A stretch of DNA of 64,000 nt from UBA1219 sp045601425 (GTDB lineage Bacteria > Bacteroidota > Bacteroidia > Bacteroidales > P3). Location of the stretch: positions 91,110 through 155,109 of the forward strand of contig JAZRZP010000005.1 of the NCBI GenBank assembly GCA_045601425.1. Direction: 5' to 3'. Positions 61,671 through 64,000 of the stretch are shown here, one piece after another. A model generated the notes under the pieces. It did not search any database, was not told the origin of the DNA, and worked only from the letters and a program-made list of their open reading frames with translations. The translations under genes were made by a program, and so were the position numbers. The first letter of the stretch is position 1. Every line of letters starts with the position of its first letter.

Positions 61671-63377
61671 TTATATTTTATTAGCACTAATTCTGTTATA
61701 TGCGTTCAAAATCTTGGTCAACACACTCACATCCTCCATCGATAGGCGTTCACCTCTGACAAACACCTTATCTCGCAGCGGAGCATATACTGCCATGTAT
61801 CCCTTGTTTGCCTCTACCACGCTACGAGCTACCTCATTGGCACGTGCAACCCATGCTTCATATTCCTGCATTTGACCAATCATCCGATCCATCTCTTGTA
61901 TGATTTGCAATTGCAACTCTGAGCATTCTTCTATCATCTCCCAACGTTCGGTGAACAATCCAATGATTACATCGGCAATATCATCTGCCGTTTCAATCAA
62001 CTCTTGGCTAAACCGTGTCTTGTATGCCAAATTGGTGACATTGGGAACATCTGTCGTTACAAAACCATCATCATCTACTATCGTATGCAGACTGTTGCCC
62101 CCCACAGGAATCTCCCTATCATAATCAAGCAATTCTATTCCCAAATAGAGATTGCGATAGGCGCATAACCTAATATAAGAAAGCTGTTCGTTCAATTTAG
62201 TTGCGTATGTCAACATCCTATTGTACAAATTCACCGTTTCATCCAGTAACCGTTTATAATCTTCCGTTTGTTTTTCCACCTTACGGGAACTAATCCAATG
62301 AAAAAACAAAAATCTACTCTCTACATCCTGGTTGCGAATACTCTTCAAATTCTTCAACAGCATATCGGTTTTAATCTTCGACGCATCTTTGGCACAATGC
62401 GACAATTCCTTATCCATCTGTGTCTCTTCCTGATGGACAATCTCATACTCATCTCTATCTCTTCGAAGCAAAGCATAATCGTTGTCATATTTAGCCATAA
62501 CGAAAGAATCTTCAAAAGGGGACACACCAGCCTTGCCACATTTCGTTTTTAGAGGAATAGCATAGAATAGTTTCAGTTTCAAGTCATATAACTGCCGTTT
62601 CACCTTATCATGCTTAGCACCATTTGACCGTTTCAACATCCTCGTGAGTCGCCTTAGCCTGGGTATTGACCAAAAAGCCAACCACTCCATTCTATAGCTG
62701 GATATGGCATCAAGTGCCATTGGAATATTGCTAACCCGCTTCAACTTTGCTCGTAGCCGTCGCCTCCGATTTTTTTTCAAAGCCACAAAAAGGAAAAACA
62801 ATATTACCATAGCAACAAGCGTAGCCGTGGTCCACTTAGTTATAGCCAAATCCCAATACGGCACAATCAGTTTCGACACCAGCAATGACACCCCTAGTAC
62901 ACAAGCCATACCCAAAAAAAGAAAAAACAAGAAAGTGTTCTCTCTTTTGTAGAAAACAGCAGACAATGTTGCAAATATGACAAAAAGTCCACAATGAATC
63001 ACCCCTTCATATAAAACAACCTCATCCCAATACGGTACGATCAAATTCACGGTCAACAATACCAAGGAATAAATACCGGTAATACCCCCCGTGATTCTAA
63101 CAAGCACATCTCTCTCCCGATTAGTAAACGAAATCAATGTTATAACTATCAAAACAACCAGAATAAGCCATTGACAAAAGTTCCAATAGGGTATGAACCA
63201 CCAAAACACACATGGCAATATACCTATCAGCACGGCAATTATTCCCCCTACCACCTCATCGTCATCTCCACACTCCAATCCTTCAAAAACAAGACCAATT
63301 CCGCTAATAAAAGCAATTGCCCCAACAACAACACCTATCCACGTTCCTACAGAAAGTAAAATCAAATTTATAATCAT
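61671..63377 (-). CDS. Polytopic membrane protein with a large cytoplasmic domain and IVPYW repeats
   Basis: 568 residues. The first 200 contain about seven hydrophobic helices, in three similar units, each with a PYW motif (FIPYW at 62-66, IVPYW at 113-117 and 171-175) followed by another helix. After a very basic stretch (KKNRRRRLRAKLKR) come about 350 residues of soluble, helical domain with many charged residues (QMDKELSHCAKDASKIK, MDRMIGQMQEYEAWVARANE). No family recognised. Anchored sensor-effector or channel-like architecture. Next to a small partner and an OmpA-like ORF. Confidence 0.7.
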   Translation of the reverse strand: MIINLILLSVGTWIGVVVGAIAFISGIGLVFEGLECGDDDEVVGGIIAVLIGILPCVFWWFIPYWNFCQWLILVVLIVITLISFTNRERDVLVRITGGITGIYSLVLLTVNLIVPYWDEVVLYEGVIHCGLFVIFATLSAVFYKRENTFLFFLFLGMACVLGVSLLVSKLIVPYWDLAITKWTTATLVAMVILFFLFVALKKNRRRRLRAKLKRVSNIPMALDAISSYRMEWLAFWSIPRLRRLTRMLKRSNGAKHDKVKRQLYDLKLKLFYAIPLKTKCGKAGVSPFEDSFVMAKYDNDYALLRRDRDEYEIVHQEETQMDKELSHCAKDASKIKTDMLLKNLKSIRNQDVESRFLFFHWISSRKVEKQTEDYKRLLDETVNLYNRMLTYATKLNEQLSYIRLCAYRNLYLGIELLDYDREIPVGGNSLHTIVDDDGFVTTDVPNVTNLAYKTRFSQELIETADDIADVIIGLFTERWEMIEECSELQLQIIQEMDRMIGQMQEYEAWVARANEVARSVVEANKGYMAVYAPLRDKVFVRGERLSMEDVSVLTKILNAYNRISANKI

Positions 63378-63417
63378 GGAAAAATTTATTATTTATGATT
63401 GAGGTTTTTATACACCA

Positions 63418-63780
63418 TTATTTTATGGAAACATTTACTCGACGGTGGTCCTCTTTGGATGGATAACCCAATTCGTTATATCTACTTTCACCATACCATT
63501 TCGTTTCAATTTTATCTTCCGCAACACCGCATTCAACCAAAACATTTTTCACCGCAATTGCTCTATCCTTAGAAAGTTTCATATTGCTTGTATCATCACC
63601 GAGATCACAAGCGTACCCTTCAACCAAGATAGTCGCAGTTTTATCTGTTTGCAAATAATTTTTCGCAAATTCATTAATCAAATCACAATTCGAAACATTT
63701 GAAGATGCCAAGTCAAACATATTTCTGATAGGTACAAATTCAACAACTTTACCATCAGAAGTCTTTCTGTTTTCTTCCAT
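63418..63780 (-). pseudogene. OmpA-like C-terminal domain, probably truncated
   Basis: 120 residues from ATG 63780 with the OmpA peptidoglycan-binding pattern: TATILVEGYACDLGD, then LSKDRAIAVKNVLVECGV and KWYGESRYNELGY. The frame runs upstream without a Met (codons for DFENVSAVSASNIKGDAIQD) until a TAG stop inside the inverted repeat at 63864. So the real gene probably had more sequence upstream (a signal or membrane anchor) that has been lost at the repeat boundary. As it stands there is no signal peptide. Confidence 0.72.
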
Positions 63781-63863
63781 ATATTTTTGAAATGACTCTA
63801 TATCTTGAATTGCATCACCTTTTATATTGGAGGCTGAAACCGCTGAAACATTTTCAAAATCCT

Positions 63864-63889
63864 AAGTTCAACTCATAAATGCAACTTTT
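63864..63889 (-). repeat. Inverted repeat, right end (26 bp)
   Basis: Reverse complement reads AAAAGTTGCATTTATGAGTT then GAACTT, 21 of 26 identical to the left end at 61125. Its TAG stop closes the OmpA-like frame. Confidence 0.66.
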
Positions 63890-63966
63890 ACTGAAAAAGA
63901 GGATACAAAGAGACGAAGCTTGTTAAAATTCAAAAGAGAAACCTCCAAAAAAATGAAGATTTCCCT

Positions 63967-63995
63967 TTTGGTTTTAGGAAAAATGCTTATCTTTG
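63967..63995 (+). promoter_or_regulatory. -33/-7 promoter of a gene beyond the right edge
   Basis: TTTG (63967-63970) and TATCTTTG (63988-63995) with 17 bases between. The gene it serves is outside the window. Confidence 0.5.
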
Positions 63996-64000
63996 CCTCC

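Noticed and set aside
61206..63780. Zorya-like (ZorA/ZorB) anti-phage module
   Set aside because: ZorB needs an N-terminal membrane anchor before its OmpA domain, which is missing here, and the large protein has no MotA-type helices. The OmpA-like ORF looks truncated.
1..64000. tRNA, rRNA, CRISPR array or IS transposase
   Set aside because: I scanned for cloverleaf T-arm signatures, regular short repeats and DDE-type or HUH domains and saw none. This is a manual scan, so a short or diverged element could be missed.

Overview
The window looks like a chromosomal segment of a Bacteroidota (order Bacteroidales-like) bacterium. Evidence: many genes are preceded by the Bacteroidetes -7 promoter element TAnnTTTG, Shine-Dalgarno sites are weak and A-rich, and lineage-typical families occur (GldD and GldE, an IPExxxVDY protein, a GWxTD protein, a TPR/retropepsin fusion, SCxxx-type lipoproteins, a type IX sorting-like domain). 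No tRNA, rRNA, CRISPR array or transposase gene was recognised.

Layout. 1-15 kb is mostly housekeeping on the + strand: the 3' end of tilS, a TonB protein, an ABC-F ATPase, a deacetylase-like protein with a wecB-type epimerase, ComF, a coiled-coil lipoprotein, a PP-loop protein coupled to an HExxH membrane protein, a relic of an RHS gene, a dolichol-phosphate-mannose-synthase-like transferase, a dipeptidyl peptidase IV-like enzyme, riboflavin synthase and a radical SAM protein. 15.7-27.2 kb is a surface-glycan and lipid-carrier region: a DUF368 (PopT-like) translocase, GDP-fucose synthase, a GT-C-like membrane protein, a GT4 and an AT-rich CapK-like adenylate-forming enzyme on the + strand, then on the - strand miaA, a DUF354 protein, a frameshifted acetyltransferase, two FemAB-like proteins and gmd. 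fcl and gmd at the two ends together make GDP-L-fucose from GDP-mannose. 27-35 kb holds a porin with a PhoB/PhoR-like two-component pair, gldE-gldD and an AddB-like nuclease. 35.6-50 kb holds a GWxTD protein, a lipid A-type acyltransferase, a GT2, a large repeat protein, gltX, an OmpH-like protein, a signal-peptide-bearing DnaQ-like exonuclease, folD, ffh and a TPR/protease fusion.

50-64 kb is the accessory part and the most interesting. It has a WYL regulator, a WHH-type nuclease with no visible immunity gene, a HAD hydrolase, a non-retron, non-group-II reverse transcriptase of the Abi/UG (DRT-like) kind, and a separate NAD/ADP-ribose operon. That operon has a NrtR-type NUDIX regulator with three copies of a TTGTGTA-N5-TACACAA operator, a small unknown protein, and an ADP-ribosylglycohydrolase fused to a macro-like domain. 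It runs straight into the reverse transcriptase gene. Further right lie a DUF4143 ATPase bracketed by 61-bp direct repeats, and a three-gene block (membrane protein, small protein, truncated OmpA-like ORF) bracketed by 26-bp imperfect inverted repeats with no transposase. The best candidates for an undescribed system are the reverse transcriptase with its ADP-ribose neighbours, and the inverted-repeat-bounded block.
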